64,000 nucleotides of DNA from positions 24,926,154 to 24,990,153 of the forward strand of contig CM068552.1 of the NCBI GenBank assembly GCA_035048495.1, read 5' to 3'. Positions 11,028 through 24,151 of this stretch are shown one piece after another; the first letter of the stretch is position 1; each line of letters starts with the position of its first letter. The notes beneath the pieces are model-generated. The model was not told the origin of the DNA. It was given only the letters and a program-made list of their open reading frames with translations, and ran no database searches. The position numbers and the translations under genes are program-made. The stretch comes from Euptelea pleiosperma (Eukaryota; Streptophyta; Magnoliopsida; Ranunculales; Eupteleaceae).

Positions 11028-12589
11028 AGTACCTCTTAGCCACTAAGGTGGTTGTGTACACTGATCATGCAGCCCTTCGTTATCTCATGTCGAAAAAGGA
11101 AACCAAGCCTCGATTAATTCGCTGGATTCTCTTACTGCAGGAATTCGACCTCGAGATTAAGGATAAGAAGGGAACTGAGAATGTAGTGGCTGATCACTTG
11201 TCTAGACTGACTTTAGAGTCATCCTTCGACACCCAGCCCATCCCTGAAACCTTTTCAGACGAACAACTGTTCGCTATCTCCGTTCATCCTTGGTATGCTG
11301 ACATTGTCAACTACCTTGTCACCGAAGAAATGCCTTCACACTGGTTAAAACAAGACAAAAGCCAATTCCTAGCAAGAGTTAAGTACTACTCTTGGGATGA
11401 CCCTTATTTATATAAATACTGTCCTGACCAGATCATTCGTCTCTGTGTACCTGAGTCGGACCAATTCAAAATCTTGTCCTCGTGTCATGACCAACCTTGT
11501 GGTGGTCATTTCAGCACTAAGAAGACTGCAGAAAAAGTCCTGCAATGCGGATTCTACTGGCCTACACTATTTAAAGATGCCCATATCTACTGCAAAACCT
11601 GTCCTAATTGCCAGTATCTAGGCCGCATCTCCCAGAGGAACATGATGCCCCTCACTCCCATCCAGGTCGATGAAATATTTGACATCTGGGGCATCGACTT
11701 CATGGGCCCCTTTCCCTTTTCCTATGGTTTTGAGTACATTCTCCTTGCGGTAGACTATGTATCCAAATGGATAGAAGCCATTCCCACCAAGACCAATGAC
11801 CACAAAGTAGTGGTCAAATTCCTAAAGGAGTTCATCTTCGCCCGATTCGGTGCCCCTAAGGCCATCATTAGTGATGGGGGCACCCATTTCTGCAATAGGA
11901 TATTCGAGAAATTAATGAAAAAGTATGGGGTAACCCACAAGGTTGCCCTAGCTTATCATCCGCAGACTAGTGGTCAAGTGGAGGTTTCTAATCGTCAGAT
12001 CAAGCAGATCTTGGAGAAGACAGTCAATACCACACGTAAAGACTGGTCTACTCGTCTCACTGATGCTTTATGGGCATACAGAACCGCCTACAAGACCCCA
12101 CTCAATATGTCTCCCTATCGTCTGGTCTTTGGGAAACCCTGTCATCTTCCGGTAGAGATTAAACATCGTGCCCTGTGGGCCATTAAGAAGCTCAACTTCG
12201 ACCTAGACTCCGCAGGGGAGGAGCGGAAACTTCAAATGAATGAGTTAGAAGAACTCAGAAATGATGCCTACAACTTGTCCAAGAATTACAAAGCCAAAAT
12301 GAAGTGGATACGTGACAAGAGCATCTTCAGAAAAGAGTTCCATCCAGGACAGAAGGTCCTTCTTTATAATTCTCGTCTCCATCTCTTCTCTGGGAAACTG
12401 AAATCTAGGTGGACCGGTCCTTATACGGTCAGAGCAGTCACACCCTTCGGGGCAATCACTATTGAGGATCCCAAGGATCACTCCTCATTCCAGGTCAATG
12501 GTCAGCGTCTTAAGCAATTCCATGAACTTGATGTGTCGTTCATTCAGACTTTTGAAATTGATCTCATCGATCCTGTTTATGTCGACTGA
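11028..12589 (+). CDS. pol fragment: RNase H end plus integrase (element F)
   Basis: The frame is open from the LTR junction; the first usable start-like codon is GTG at 11048, but this is a truncated polyprotein, not a gene with its own start. Residues below count from 11048. The C-terminal part of RNase H has [11 protein letters not shown] (3-13) and ends with ADHLSR (48-53). The integrase zinc finger is H147-x6-H154 and C185-x2-C188. The catalytic core is D217, D276 and E312 (spacing 58 and 35) in GIDFMG, SDGGTHF and GQVEVSN. A C-terminal DNA-binding region with [12 protein letters not shown] follows. No chromodomain is visible, which fits Athila/Tat. All catalytic residues are present. 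Confidence 0.92.
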
Positions 12590-14466
12590 TGATCCACTCA
12601 GTCTCCTGTGCTCCAACTTGGTTGGGGGTGCCTGTCACCCCCGTCATGTCTGGCTGAAGACGTAAAACTTAGCGCTTTCGGAAAGGCAATTCCGGTATTC
12701 CTAGAGTACATGAGTCTCATGCATTTGTTATTACTGTTATATCTCTGGAAATGCAGGTACATTCATTCTTCCGATCATCAGGTACCACACACTGTCGAGT
12801 TTCTGCCGACTTGGTAACATCCTTCCTGAATCTTTGCATCATCATCACTGATTTGTTATCATTTTATGTCCCGGTCATGAGCACCGAGGACGGTGCTATA
12901 TTTTGGTTGGGGGTGGGTATTTACCAAAACTCATGTCTTCATTTTGATAAAAAAAAAATGTTGTTTTTGGGATAATTTCCGATGTTCTCCAAAAGTTTTC
13001 TAGAATTTCAAAAAATGTGTCAAATACCCTAACTTTGATTAGCTGAAAACCTCCGTTAAGTCAGTATTGAGGATGTCAATTTTTGTTAGCATTGAGTCAA
13101 GTCAAGCGTGACTACAGCAGGTTTGAAAACTCAGAAAAACTCAGATTTGGCACAATTGTACACTATCAACATCAGAGATCCTGTGAGAATAATTGTGGAG
13201 ACCTAACCCAGTGAGCTTTCGAACCTTTAATCATTTCAGAGAGTTATACAATAATCCTGAGTCAATGGATGACTCACTATTCTTCATGCCCGCAATATTC
13301 GTTGAGAGATCTCATTATCTTTAGCTTCGATCATGGAACTCGGAACGACATCAACATTGGATTACTACGACAGAACCTTCTCTGTATCCAGTCAAGACAG
13401 TATACATAATAGTGCAAACCTTAGAAAATGATTTAGGCCATTTTTCTGAACCATTCAACCTTCTTACTCACCTGAATTATACTTCACTAGAAATCCCTTG
13501 AGCCATTCTATAAAAGCCTTTTCTTTGTAAACCCATCAACCTAAAATCCAGTCCAGCTACGAAGCATGACTGTCTACCCTTATTTTGAGATGGACAAAAG
13601 AATAACTGATATGGGTGTACCGTGAAAAGAAAAGTAAAGAAGAAGAATCAAAAGGAAAAGAAAGTGGTTCAAGCTGAAAACAAAATATGGAAAGAAAGTA
13701 TGAAAAGAGCTGAAAAGAAATTGAGCAGTCTCAGAAATATCAAGAAAAAGAGAAAAAAATGAAAAAAAAAAGGAAAAAGAACCAGATAATGGTATTACGC
13801 CGCAGGAAAAATGCAAGAAAATGGCAATATCCTCTCAAGATCTTTGAAATCCTGTATCCCTTTATCTCTCTACACCTGACCTAAGCCTCATTACAACCCA
13901 GGAAAGTCCTAATTGATTCTAGGATAGTACGATCATAAAATGTGGAGATTGGAGAAAGAGAAGCTATAGAGTTTGATCTGACGTTCCCGAGTGAAGTGGT
14001 ATTCCAATCATGAGATCTTCTTCTGTTAAAGATGTCCTTCCTTCAAATAAAACATATGTGAGATCTTTTGCCTCTTTATATTAAATACATCTCCTCACAT
14101 ATAAATTGAGAGAAAAGAAGAAAACCCTTCTTGTGTGATTCTATTCTGAGTGCTAAACATGTGAGATTTGAGGTCGAGGCATAAAAACTTAGAGGTGATT
14201 TGGAAATCTTTACTGTCGGATGATGAGAACGTTGAGCACACACACACGCAGAGTCTGACTATTCTGGGTCATGATTATCAGTTTGTAGTCTTGCCAAAAC
14301 TTTCAAACTCTTCGCTAGCATGTAACTGTTTTTGCATCCATTCAATGATTTGACGAACGGTATTTTCCCGGAGCTAATGTGAAAGTGTGCAGCATGTGCA
14401 GAGCCCTTTTAAGCTCATTTATTTCGCACTAATTGCCAAGGATTGGCAATATGCTGGTTGGGGTTG
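12590..14466 (+). other. 3' non-coding region of element F with PPT
   Basis: There is no credible ORF; the env-like gene some Athila elements carry here is absent. Blocks at 12600-12960 (for example GAGCACCGAGGACGGTGC) are shared in inverted form with element A (38120-38450) and element B (28904-29215). The end carries the palindrome TTGCCAAGGATTGGCAA (14433-14449) and the PPT TTGGGGTTG just before the LTR. Confidence 0.75.
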
Positions 14467-15441
14467 TGATATTCGCTCAAAAGTGCTTATTTTAAGCAAT
14501 TATCCTTTTAGCGTTATTGCATTCTCCTACGTAAAATGCTCTATTTATCTACTTTTCTACGTAATAGTCTCTTCGGTTGCGTAGAACACACTTTTCTGGA
14601 CGAAATGGTATATTTGCATGCATTAAACACATTTTCGGAAGTCTAGATATTAAGCCGTTCTGATAAAGTCTCATTACGCGCTTCTTCTGTCGCAGGAAAC
14701 CCCGATGGGACGATTCTCGAGACTTGTGGGCCCAAATCGATCATGAAAGCCCATTATCAAAGCTTAAAGAGCCCACATGCTATGACTAGAAGATATGGGC
14801 CAAATATGGGCTGAATAAGAGGACCAAAAAGTCGGCCCAAAGAACGAAGAGAGCAGGAGAGCCAATGACCAAGAGACGGACCAAAGCGTTTAAAGCCACA
14901 TGAGTCAGCAAAGAATGATAGTCGACTCTACTGGAGAAGCGTGAGGATGGTCACAGTGAAGACCAGGGTTCCAAACCCTCCGCCAGTGCTTTTCTCTCCA
15001 TTTTTTTGATATTTTCTCTCTCATCTCTCCTTATTCTCTCTCTCTTCATCTCTCGGTCCTCGAATCTACTGACCTAACCCCAGAACTCCTGCCCATCGGC
15101 TCTATCTCATCTCCCTTAGCTTTTTGACCGTTGGATCTTCCATCGGACCGTTGGATCTTCAATTGGACCGTTGGATCTCTCTAGATCTGTCGATCTACCA
15201 ATCTGGGTCCCAATCAAGTCACCATCCATCCGATCGCCATCAGACTGTCTGTCACATCATCTTGTGAGACGATGAACATCATCAATCCATGTGGGCCAGT
15301 AGCCGGGCCCATCATCATCGACCCGCTGTCCGACCAGTTAGTGGACCCCGTGAATTTCAAAATAATTTTAATTAAATTTTAAAAAATGGGGGGTCCACTA
15401 AATGGGGAGATTCCCCATAGAAAAGTAATGTTTTACTTTAA

Positions 15442-15509
<68 letters not shown>

Positions 15510-15560
15510 TCATATTTTTTATTTTCAAAAAATACCCTATTTCCATTAAAGGAAATAGGG
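14467..15560 (+). repeat. 3' LTR of element F, truncated
   Basis: It starts TGATATTCGCTCAAAAGTGC and follows the solo LTR at 30753-33604 closely: three GACCGTTGGATCT repeats at about 15127-15185, the GGGGTCCACTAA block near 15390 and the palindrome CCCTATTTCCATT... at 15535-15560. Homology stops about there, just before the TATA-like box of the intact LTR. About 1.75 kb of the LTR is missing and Tekay-like LTR sequence follows directly. Confidence 0.8.
15442..15508. repeat. (TA)n microsatellite in LTR F
   Basis: This is a pure AT/TA run of about 65 bases. It occupies the place where the sister LTR at 30753 has a poly-A run (31718-31753). The ORF covering it is a composition artefact. Confidence 0.9.
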
Positions 15561-16289
15561 TTGACGTTATATTGTTTATATGATGATAGTAGATTAGTGG
15601 TTAATAATGGAAAATCGACCTTTAATGGATCTAGACCAAGTTTTGAACTCGAGAGACTAAAAGTACTAGAGATCCCATATGAAACAGAATTGTAATTTCA
15701 GACCTATGCAGAAATTTATGGCCAAAACACTGACTGTAGTACGAATCAGTCTGTTCTGAACCCGAGCCAAACAGACCTAGTCAACCCTTTAGATGGCACC
15801 TTTGAGCTCTACGCTCCATAAGATGGTTGTAACCAACTCATAGGGCTATCCAACGGGCTTTGGAACAGCTGAATCGGACATCGGACATCGGACATAGAAA
15901 TGGAGGCCGTTTTACTACAGCTCTGTTTGGTGCACTATAAGAACGGAAAAAATAGAAGGAAACTTTATTTTTTCCGTTTGACCTAATTTTTGATTTGAGA
16001 CTTCCTTATACATAGTGGGTTAATATCATATAGTTTAAAAATAAAAAATAATTAATTTAGTATTTTCTCATAATTAATTCCATATTTTATTCTAGGGTAT
16101 AATTATCAAAATTTGTTTAATCACTTAATGAACTTTGGTATAGATTAGCTTGTTTGAGGATGGATCCTAGTGGTTTAGAGTTACCCTTGAACCATTAGGA
16201 TGTATTCATAGATCATCTCTAGGTTCGAGTATGAGGTTGACCTATGAATTTTCAAGTCGGATCTGGATAATCAGATTTGGGGCATGACA
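15561..16289 (+). repeat. 3' tail of a Tekay/Del-like LTR
   Basis: This resembles 60320-60932 in order and motifs: a block with GGTCAAAAC-like wording, a GGATC...ATCACC block and the terminus GGGGCATGACA at 16289. The terminus fits chromovirus LTRs that end in GGGGCGTGACA. The 5' part is lost at the junction with F's LTR, and no internal region or partner LTR is adjacent. The family name is inferred from the termini only. Confidence 0.6.
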
Positions 16290-17104
16290 ATTGCATTTGT
16301 GAGAAACATAAAAAAATTAATTTGTGATAATAGTCAATTCTCAATTACAGCCAAATGACATGTTGTCAACAATGTCAATATGTAGACTCATTGCATCCAT
16401 CCATAATCCACCATGAAGTACCAATAAAGATGGTTCTCACTGTGTTAATTTTGGAAGTAATATAACTATAGTTTATTTGCCTAAATTCCATATGACAAAA
16501 GTATGTTGTAACCGAACCTATGTTGTGATATTTAAGGCCAATAGTGTGTCAGTGGTTGCTTTGAGATAGCATAATCCGACCGGAGACAAAAAAAGATTAA
16601 ATCTTATGGAGTCGTCACCAACCCTTTTTTAACGGTGTGATTGGTCACTGGATTTGAAAATAGATAATATTATACTTTTTTAAATGAACAAAATGCAAAT
16701 TAGTGATTCTATTGATGTACTAATCATTAAAGAGATCATTAGGTAAGTGAGTCATTTATAGATTGGGGAAGGTGTCAGGCATCCCAATCTACCCGTATTT
16801 AAATGGTTACCTACTCTTGTACCTTCAATCATCCTCTCAAGTTACCGATTAAAAAAAGAAAAAAAATGAATCTACATATATAAAAACATAAAAGTAAAAT
16901 GTGGGAATACCTTACTATGCAAGCATTTTAAATTTTTCGTATAAGTTAATGAAAGGATGATAAAAATGAAGATAAATCAACATAAAAAAAGTATTAGAAT
17001 AATGAAATAAAATAAACAACTACATATAACAACCTAAAACTAATAAACAAAATAAAAAAAGAAATAAAGAAAATTAAAAAATGAATATGGTGGCATAGCC
17101 TTCC
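16290..17104. other. AT-rich unassigned sequence
   Basis: I see no ORF over 60 residues and no inverted terminal repeat. A block at about 16560-16850, with TATGGAGTCGTCACC and later GGTGTCAGGCATCCC, resembles wording common in plant LTR-retrotransposon non-coding DNA, but I cannot assign it to a family. Confidence 0.4.
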
Positions 17105-19365
17105 TGTAAGACCCTGAACTTTTATTCTAAGATATTATAATAATTTTACAAAAAAAAAAATCTAGACTTCTGTTGTTATATTTATGTTTAGATATCATAT
17201 ATGATCATGTGTATCGATTTTGGTTGCATTCTGACATCTTCGAAAATTAGGTTTTATGGGACCCACAAGAGTAGACTAAAACTCTCATAGAAAATTCGTT
17301 TGACCTCCAATCGACAGATGGACAGTTCCGACACGATTGTATACTTATATAGATTCTAAATATAAAATAATATGATCAACTTTATTTTTTTATTTTTAGG
17401 CTTAATTTTATGTGGGACCCGCATCGTAGGGCTTTTAGACATTGTAAAGGGACTTTAAAACTATAACGAACATTTTTGGAAAAAAATATATTTTTATAAT
17501 TTTTGAATTTTCCCGCCATTTTACACTTTTAAAATTAAAATTTATTTTTTAATAAATTTGAAATGAGTACGAGACCTATAGAACAAGTTTCGAGTCAATC
17601 CGACGAGGGGTTGACCATTTTTCGAGACTTTGATCAACTGCTGAAATTTTGTGTAATATAATATTTTATTTAAATTTTAGATGTGTGACAAGTGTAAACA
17701 TCTTATTAATTATGAACTTTTAAATTATATGATATGATTGATATGAATTAATGAATGAATGTTCTGTATTAATATATTATAAAATATAATTTAATGCTTA
17801 TATATATTAATTATATCAAACAATCACCTTTTGATGGAATATGGTATAATTGTAATTAATAACTATTTTAATTATTAATATAAGTAATTACATTATTAAT
17901 TGAATTATAATTGTTGGGTGGGCTCGTAGGGCCAATTTAGAGGCATTTTGGGCTTAAGAATAACCTTAATTGAAGCCCAGTTGATACCTATGGGCCTTGG
18001 GCCCATTTTTAACCCATTAGTAATTCAAAATATGAGTTTTAGATGGTTAAAAAAGTCACTACTTTAAAAGTTACGAATTTCACCCATTCCCTTTTGTTGC
18101 TCAACAACTTGAGAGAAACTCTTTTAATTCAAATTTAAAACCTTTCCCCCATTGTGTTATTTAAACATGACAACCAAATAGAATTATAATTAGACCATAT
18201 TTTTGGATCCCATTGTTGTTTTCAAAAACCTCTATTCTCTCTCATTAATTCTTTCCCCTTTTATCTCTTTAAGCTTCCATTAAAAACTCGTCACAAAACT
18301 CTATTAAAGAAGTAGGAGAGCTTCGATTAAGCCTTCATCCAAACTCTAATTGAAGTCGAAGTAGAAGGGAGAATTGAAGGGGACACCGAGGAGAACAACA
18401 TACTCCGAGAAAAGTCCGATCCGACTATATTCAAATTCAGAGAAAATTTTAATTTTCAATAAAGAGAACCAAAAAGGTGTGTGATAACCATGAGTAATCT
18501 TGCAATGTCTTTTGATTTTCCATGATTGTTTATTCTGTGTGAATGCTATATGTTAGATTAATTGTCTTTTATGATATTTAGCTTTTGTTAATCATATGTG
18601 ATTATTGATAATTGGGATATCATGTTTTGCATGCCCTATAGGTACTATGTTGGCCGATGACCTTATTTTCATGCCTTGTGCGGACTTTGGTGGCCTATGG
18701 CCTTATGTTAAATTGGACATATGGGGGTGAGTTATGCATTGTGATGAAGATTATTTATTAGCCTGTGTGAGGTTCTATATTATACAAACTAGTGTGGTTA
18801 TCTATTATAAAGACCAGTGATGTTATTCTCCTAGTGAGGGAAAGAATTAAGAAGGGCCGGAGCCCTTGGTTGCAAGACCCCAAATCCTTATTATTTTTCC
18901 TACAGATGACCAGTGAGGTTACTCCCCGTGTAAAGAAAGGAGATGGAGACCGTATGATTTGAGTGGATAGGGGGTGAGAGCATAAAGCATGCATGTTATT
19001 GCATTGTTACCTTATTCATAACTTCAATTATCTCGCATGTGCTCATCATGCTTAAACTCTTTTGGTTATTCAAAATGTATGCCAAATTATTTGTGGTACA
19101 CTGAGTCCTTTTAGATTCACAACGTTTGTCGACACATTTTTAGATTTGGCCAATAATTTTTATGAATACTTGGATGATTGGGTAGAACCGGAATTGGAGG
19201 ATCTAAATGATGACATTTGTGATAATGAGGATATTTATGTAGAGGAGGGCTAAAAAGTCCTAGGCTCATTTTGATAACCTTTACATGTTTTGGTTACTTA
19301 ATCAAGCTTGTTTTGGCTTGATTTTTGAGGGTTTGTCCTCATTTTATTTTAACATCTTCTAGCTT
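17105..19365 (+). repeat. Tekay/Del-like LTR, 5' part
   Basis: It begins TGTAAGACCCTGAACTTT and is collinear with 57527-59830 for about 2.2 kb, including the CACCGAGGAGAA block (about 18385), the GAAGGGCCGGAGCCCTTGG block (about 18851) and a short acidic reading frame ending at 19253. Homology fades after about 19350 and the GGGGCGTGACA end is missing, so it is 3' truncated. No gag-pol of this lineage is present in the window. Confidence 0.65.
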
Positions 19366-20302
19366 TTATTTTGGTATCTTTTTTTTTTAGCAAAGGTATG
19401 TATCTTAACATCAAATCCTTTTCTAATCTTTTAATATTTTATTGGAGTTCGGGCATTATAATGGTTAGAAAATACAAAATATTGTTAATATATTTGAAAT
19501 TTTTGTTTAGTTCATTTAAGGTCTGTTGCTATAATGTTCAAGTTATAACAGTCATATTTCATTTTATATTGTTACAATGATAATTGTTATGCATGTTTTA
19601 TGACTTCTGGACATTTAGAACTGTCTAAACAAGCTCGCAAATTAAGAAGATACATTTTGGTTCAACATAAATGAGGGTACCGTATTTTCCAGCCTATCAG
19701 AGGTATACTCGTGTTCCTGTCACGGAACGTGCGGTATGCCAAAATAGACACCTAGCATCTTGAAGAATGCGTGAGTAAATGAGTCGACAAGACTCGCCCA
19801 AGATAGCCATCAACTTTTCAGTAGTATGACAGGCACATTAGAAAGAGCCACATGTATGATGAGACGTCCTAGGAAATACATCTCAGGAAAGGCAAGTAAT
19901 GGAATGCATTTAGTTTAGCCATTAATTTGTCGGTCAAAGCATTCAACCATTCCCGTCATGTTCTTCCTTCTATATTTGTCAATCAAGGCATTCATCCCTT
20001 CCCGGCAAGTCCTTCGTCAAATACTTGATGGTCAAGGCATTCAACTCTTCCCGTCCTGTTCTTCCTTACGTACTTGACGGTCAAGGCATTTAACCCTTCC
20101 CGTCACATCCTTCCTTACATACTTGACGGTCAAGGCATTCAACCCTTCTTGTCATATCCTTCCTTACAAACTTGACGGTCAAGGTATTTAACCATTCCCA
20201 ACAAGTCTTTTGTTATTTACTTGGTGGTCAAGGCATTCAACCCTTCCCATCATGTTCTTTATTATACACTCGACGGACAAAACAATCGACCTTTTCTGAC
20301 AA
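19366..20302. other. Unassigned sequence with a ~50-bp tandem repeat
   Basis: AT-rich DNA to about 19920 has no supportable gene. From about 19925 to 20290 a unit of about 50 bases repeats roughly seven times (listed separately). The right edge abuts the hAT target-site duplication at 20303. Confidence 0.5.
19925..20290. repeat. Minisatellite, about 50-bp unit, about 7 copies
   Basis: The phrase TTGACGGTCAAGGCATTCAA followed by CCCTTCCCGTCA and a variable TTCCTTAC spacer recurs near 19935, 19985, 20033, 20083, 20133, 20183 and 20233. Units differ by point changes, and the first and last are the most diverged, as usual for an old array. No coding or known element context is visible. Confidence 0.8.
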
Positions 20303-22060
20303 GTCATAACCCTAGTTAGCAATTCAACGTCTAATTCATGTTTTATACACGAAGTGCACGTTTTAACTAAAAATCGGTTTAATCGCCGTACTCTCTGAAC
20401 TGTACAAATTATTTGGTAGTTTTTTTAGGAATCCATTTGAAACATGTATTTCTAATTTTAAAAAGAAAAACTTCTAAAAAGATGCCATATATACCTCTTT
20501 TGTCCTCTATCAGTCTTCTCTCCAAGCAACGTCTCCTTCTACGCCTCTCTCATTCTTCTCGATTCAGTTGTTTCTCTGTCAAAAAAATCGCCGGCTACCG
20601 GATAAACTCAGGTACGTCTCCGTCTCTCTCTTTCTTCAGACTCTCATCAGTCATCCCCTTAATTTACTACATGCTGTGATTCCCCTTTCCAATTTCTGAA
20701 ATCTGAAAACGTTGCTGCTGTATATTGATTCTTCATCATCATCGTTGGACCATTCCAATTTTCTTTCAATTTCACTTTAGATGTTGGTTTTGGGACTTAA
20801 ACCTACTACCCAGGAAAGATGGTTGATCCATAGACCGATCCATCATTAGAGATTTTGGAGGCCTTTCAAGATTATCTTCAGGTTTGAAAAGAAGGGTTGT
20901 CTTGCAAATCTACAAATTTGTTGGGTTAAGTAATTCTTATAAAAAAATGGGGGTTTGATGATGAATTGGCATAGGTGTTTTTTGGTTCCTTGGTCATGTT
21001 TCTTTTGGAGTATCATTTGAATCAAGCTAGATGAAAGTAACAAGACTCAATGGATGACTATAATGCACTCTTCGGTGAGTATGGCCGGCATTGGAAGGAC
21101 TCTTACCCCTCCATTAACCGTATGGATTTTGAGCCCATCCCAAGGTGGACGTGCATACCAAAAATCAGCATGATTAGTGTTTTGTATCCTTCAGATTTTA
21201 GTCTTTTTCGCGAGTTGATTTTCAACCAGGGGATTTGATCATGATTTTGGGTAATTCCTGTGTTGATTTTCAACCGTCTGATTCTGTCGTTATTTTGGGG
21301 TACAAAGATACAAAGGATATCAAGGCAGTAATCAGGCTGTTGTTCGGTCTATAGGTCCATTTTAGAATAGCAAACTCACATGACCAACTGATGCAATCAA
21401 TTGCATGTCCCATCCACATTACAAGAGCCATTTCCAGGTGGAAGACTAGTGTACACATTTCAAGTGCAATTGTCCCATACACATTACAAGTGCCATTATA
21501 GTGAGCTGTAATGGATATGAAGACAAGTGTTCCATACACATTATAGTGATGGTTCCAATTTTGAAAAAACACCCACCCATTTAAATTTGAGTGGTAGAAG
21601 AAAATCCAGTAAAACTGAAAATGTACCATGGTATTCTAGTTAAATTTCAAAGGAGGAAAACATGATAAGATTCTTGATGTTTCTCAATAATACTTGTTTT
21701 TTAGTTAAGTTTTAGGGTTTCTTTGTAAAATGTCGTGGGAGAGAATTTTCTTATAATTTTTTATTATAAGGATAAAATCCTAAACAAATCCATCAAAATT
21801 TAATAAAAAATTTAAAGGTCCACTTATCTTTCTTAAACTTAATTCATGAAAAACCAGAGATAAATAATTTTTTTGTTTACTTTCCATGTGGTCTTTTTTT
21901 ATGTATGAGTGTAATGTATTTTTATTCTTGTTTTATTTTTATTCTTTTATTTATTTTTGTCTTTTATAATATATCTTTCAAGTTGTATATAGGTGTTTGA
22001 TTTTTTATTTCATAAGTATGGTCAGCTTATTTTTTGTGGTATGTAATGGATTAAATATAG

Positions 22061-24151
22061 GGAGAAGGCAAAATGATAAGACAAAGAGATTAGCTCTGGG
22101 AATACGTCAATAACATGAATGACCATTTTATTAGCAATTTTTGTCAAAAGAAGTTTTCTGGAGGAATTACTCGAGTTAAATCTCATTTATCTGGAAAAAA
22201 AAGGCGTGATATTGTAGTTTGTCCACTTGTTCCTGATGATATCCAGGCTGCAACTCTCATTGCTATTGGAGGTAGCAATCGACCTACTAAGAAAAGTAAG
22301 ATTTCTTCGTCGTCTTCAGAAACTGTTGAGGAGAGTGAAATAGGTAGAGATTCTTCTTCATGTTTGCATTAATCTACTATACCAGGAATTTGCAACACAA
22401 AAAATAAAGAGGTTATGGACAAGAAAGTTGTTCAATGCTTCTTCAAGAATAACATTCCATTCAATGTTGTCCAAACACCGTCATTTATTGAAATGGTTAA
22501 GGCGATTTTGCACTTTGGCGTTGGCTACTTGTTACCTAGCTACTCAACTTTGCGCACAAAGTTAGTAAAGAGTGGTAGGGATGAAGTTGAACATTATATA
22601 TTTGAAGTTAAGAAGTCTTGGGCAATCACAGGATGCACATTGATGTCCGATATTTGGACTAACATAAAAGGATGATCGTTTATTAATGTTATTGCTTATT
22701 CTCCAAGAGGGGCCGTCATCGTACGTTCTATTGAAAGGTCAGGTGAAAGAAGGACCGGGTCATTTCTTAGGGACATACTTGTCCCTATTATCGAAGAGAT
22801 TGGTTCACAAAATATTGTACAACTTGTCATAGATAATGCGTCGAACTATGAAACTGTCGTTGTTATGATTATGGAGAGATATCCTCACATTTATAAAACA
22901 CGATGTGCCGTACATGGAGTTCAGCTACTCTTGAAGGATATCTATAATCAGATTGGATAGATAAAAAGAGTTTTCGATAATGGAAAATAAATTGTTGATT
23001 ACATGCACAAGCACACCATTGTTTTAAATTTGACGAGAGAGTTTACAGATGACAGGGAGTTAAGGAAGTATTCAAAGACTAGATTTGCCTCTTACTTTTT
23101 AATGCTTCGATCCATTATAAATGTTGAAGACGGTTTGCGGTTGTTAGTTGTATCACCTCAATGGAGAGGCATGGCTTATAGCAGGGGCACTATTGCAGAA
23201 AACGTCGTTAAAACCATAAGTTCTGAAGATTTTTGGAAAGATGGGAAATAGTTAATTTCTATTTTAGAACCTCTTCTTAGAGTACTACGTTTAGTTGATG
23301 GTGATGGATCAACAGCATGATACTTGTATGAAGCAATGGAAAGGGCAAAGGGAGCGATTAAGGAACGGTGTAATAATGATATGGCAAAATACTTCAAGAT
23401 ATGGGAATTATTTGATTCTAGACGAAATGGAAATATAATTCACAAGGTGCATGCAGTTGCGGCTTATTTTAATCCATCTTTATTATATGATAGAAAAATT
23501 ACGTATGACCAACCCGAAGTGAGAGAAGGCATGCTTTTTATTGGGGAAAGATTGGTTGATATTAGTGAAAGAGATGTCTTTGCCAGAGAGTTATTGGTTT
23601 ATGATGGAAAGCATCCAACCATGTTTTCATTTCTTTCATTGTCTCAAATGCGAAGCGCTCATCCTAGTAAGTTTATTTACTTTTAATTTTATTTGTTTTC
23701 AACTATTTTTATACTTGTAAGACACCTAGCCTAACTTTTATATTACATGTAGGAGTATGGTGGGAAGCTAATGGTAGCTTAATTCCTATAGTAAAAAAGG
23801 TTGCCATCCGAATTTTGAGCCAACCATGTAGTTCTTCTGCTTGTGAATGTAACTGTAGTGGTTTTGATGCAGCATAAACAAAGAGAAGAAATAGATTATT
23901 ACCTGACATGTTGGAGGATTTAGTTTACATAAGGATGAATTCGATGATGATGGAAAAGTCGGATGACCTTACGAGATAGGGAAGCAATTAATCTTGATAA
24001 GCTTGGAGAACTTCCTGAATATGTTGATGATGGTCGAGAGGAGTTTCAAGCTGGAGAAACTTCAGAAAATGTTCGTGGTACTGATCTCTCATGGCTCGAT
24101 AAGAGCTTCATAAACGAGTGTTCTTCTTCCCAATCTCCTCACATCATTTGA
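22061..24151 (+). pseudogene. hAT transposase pseudogene (BED finger, DUF659, C-terminal dimerization)
   Basis: In order: a degraded BED-type finger (22061-22200; LWEYV, then FCQKKFSGGITRVKSHL, with the first Cys of the usual pair replaced by Ser); a DUF659 domain from about 22415 (GYLLPSYSTL, MSDIWTN); the catalytic-core VIDNASNY; and the C-terminal hAT dimerization block RILSQPCSSSACE after a putative intron. In-frame stops occur at 22091, 22370, 22673, 22958, 22988, 23249, 23318 and 23875. A +1 shift near 23963 leads to the tail REAINLDKL...LPEYVDD. The intron 23667-23752 has GTAAGT and TGTAG borders and keeps the frame. The protein cannot be made. Upstream 20413-20690 is pyrimidine-rich and may be the old promoter and 5' UTR. 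Confidence 0.88.
23667..23752 (+). other. Putative intron in hAT transposase
   Basis: The donor is CTA|GTAAGT at 23667 and the acceptor ATGTAG| at 23752. Removing it joins the HP codons to VWWEANG in the correct frame, matching the usual hAT layout before the C-terminal dimerization region. Without it the frame stops at 23684. Confidence 0.65.

Larger units (their letters stand above)
11028..15560 (+). mobile_element. Athila-like element F (3' half)
   Basis: This is the plus-strand remnant of an element split by E. It opens inside the RNase H domain at the E LTR junction and runs through integrase, a 1.9-kb non-coding 3' region, PPT and a 3'-truncated LTR. Its left half should lie beyond E's 5' end, outside the window. 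The integrase part has no stop or frameshift, so F is among the better kept copies. No env-like ORF follows pol. Confidence 0.85.

Noticed and set aside
12590..14466. Possible env-like gene after pol, as in some Athila elements
   Set aside because: No ORF above about 80 codons with a signal peptide or membrane segment in F, and the same region in A and B is also non-coding.
19925..20290. CRISPR-like spaced repeats
   Set aside because: The units are contiguous and degenerate without unique spacers, and the setting is a plant nuclear genome.
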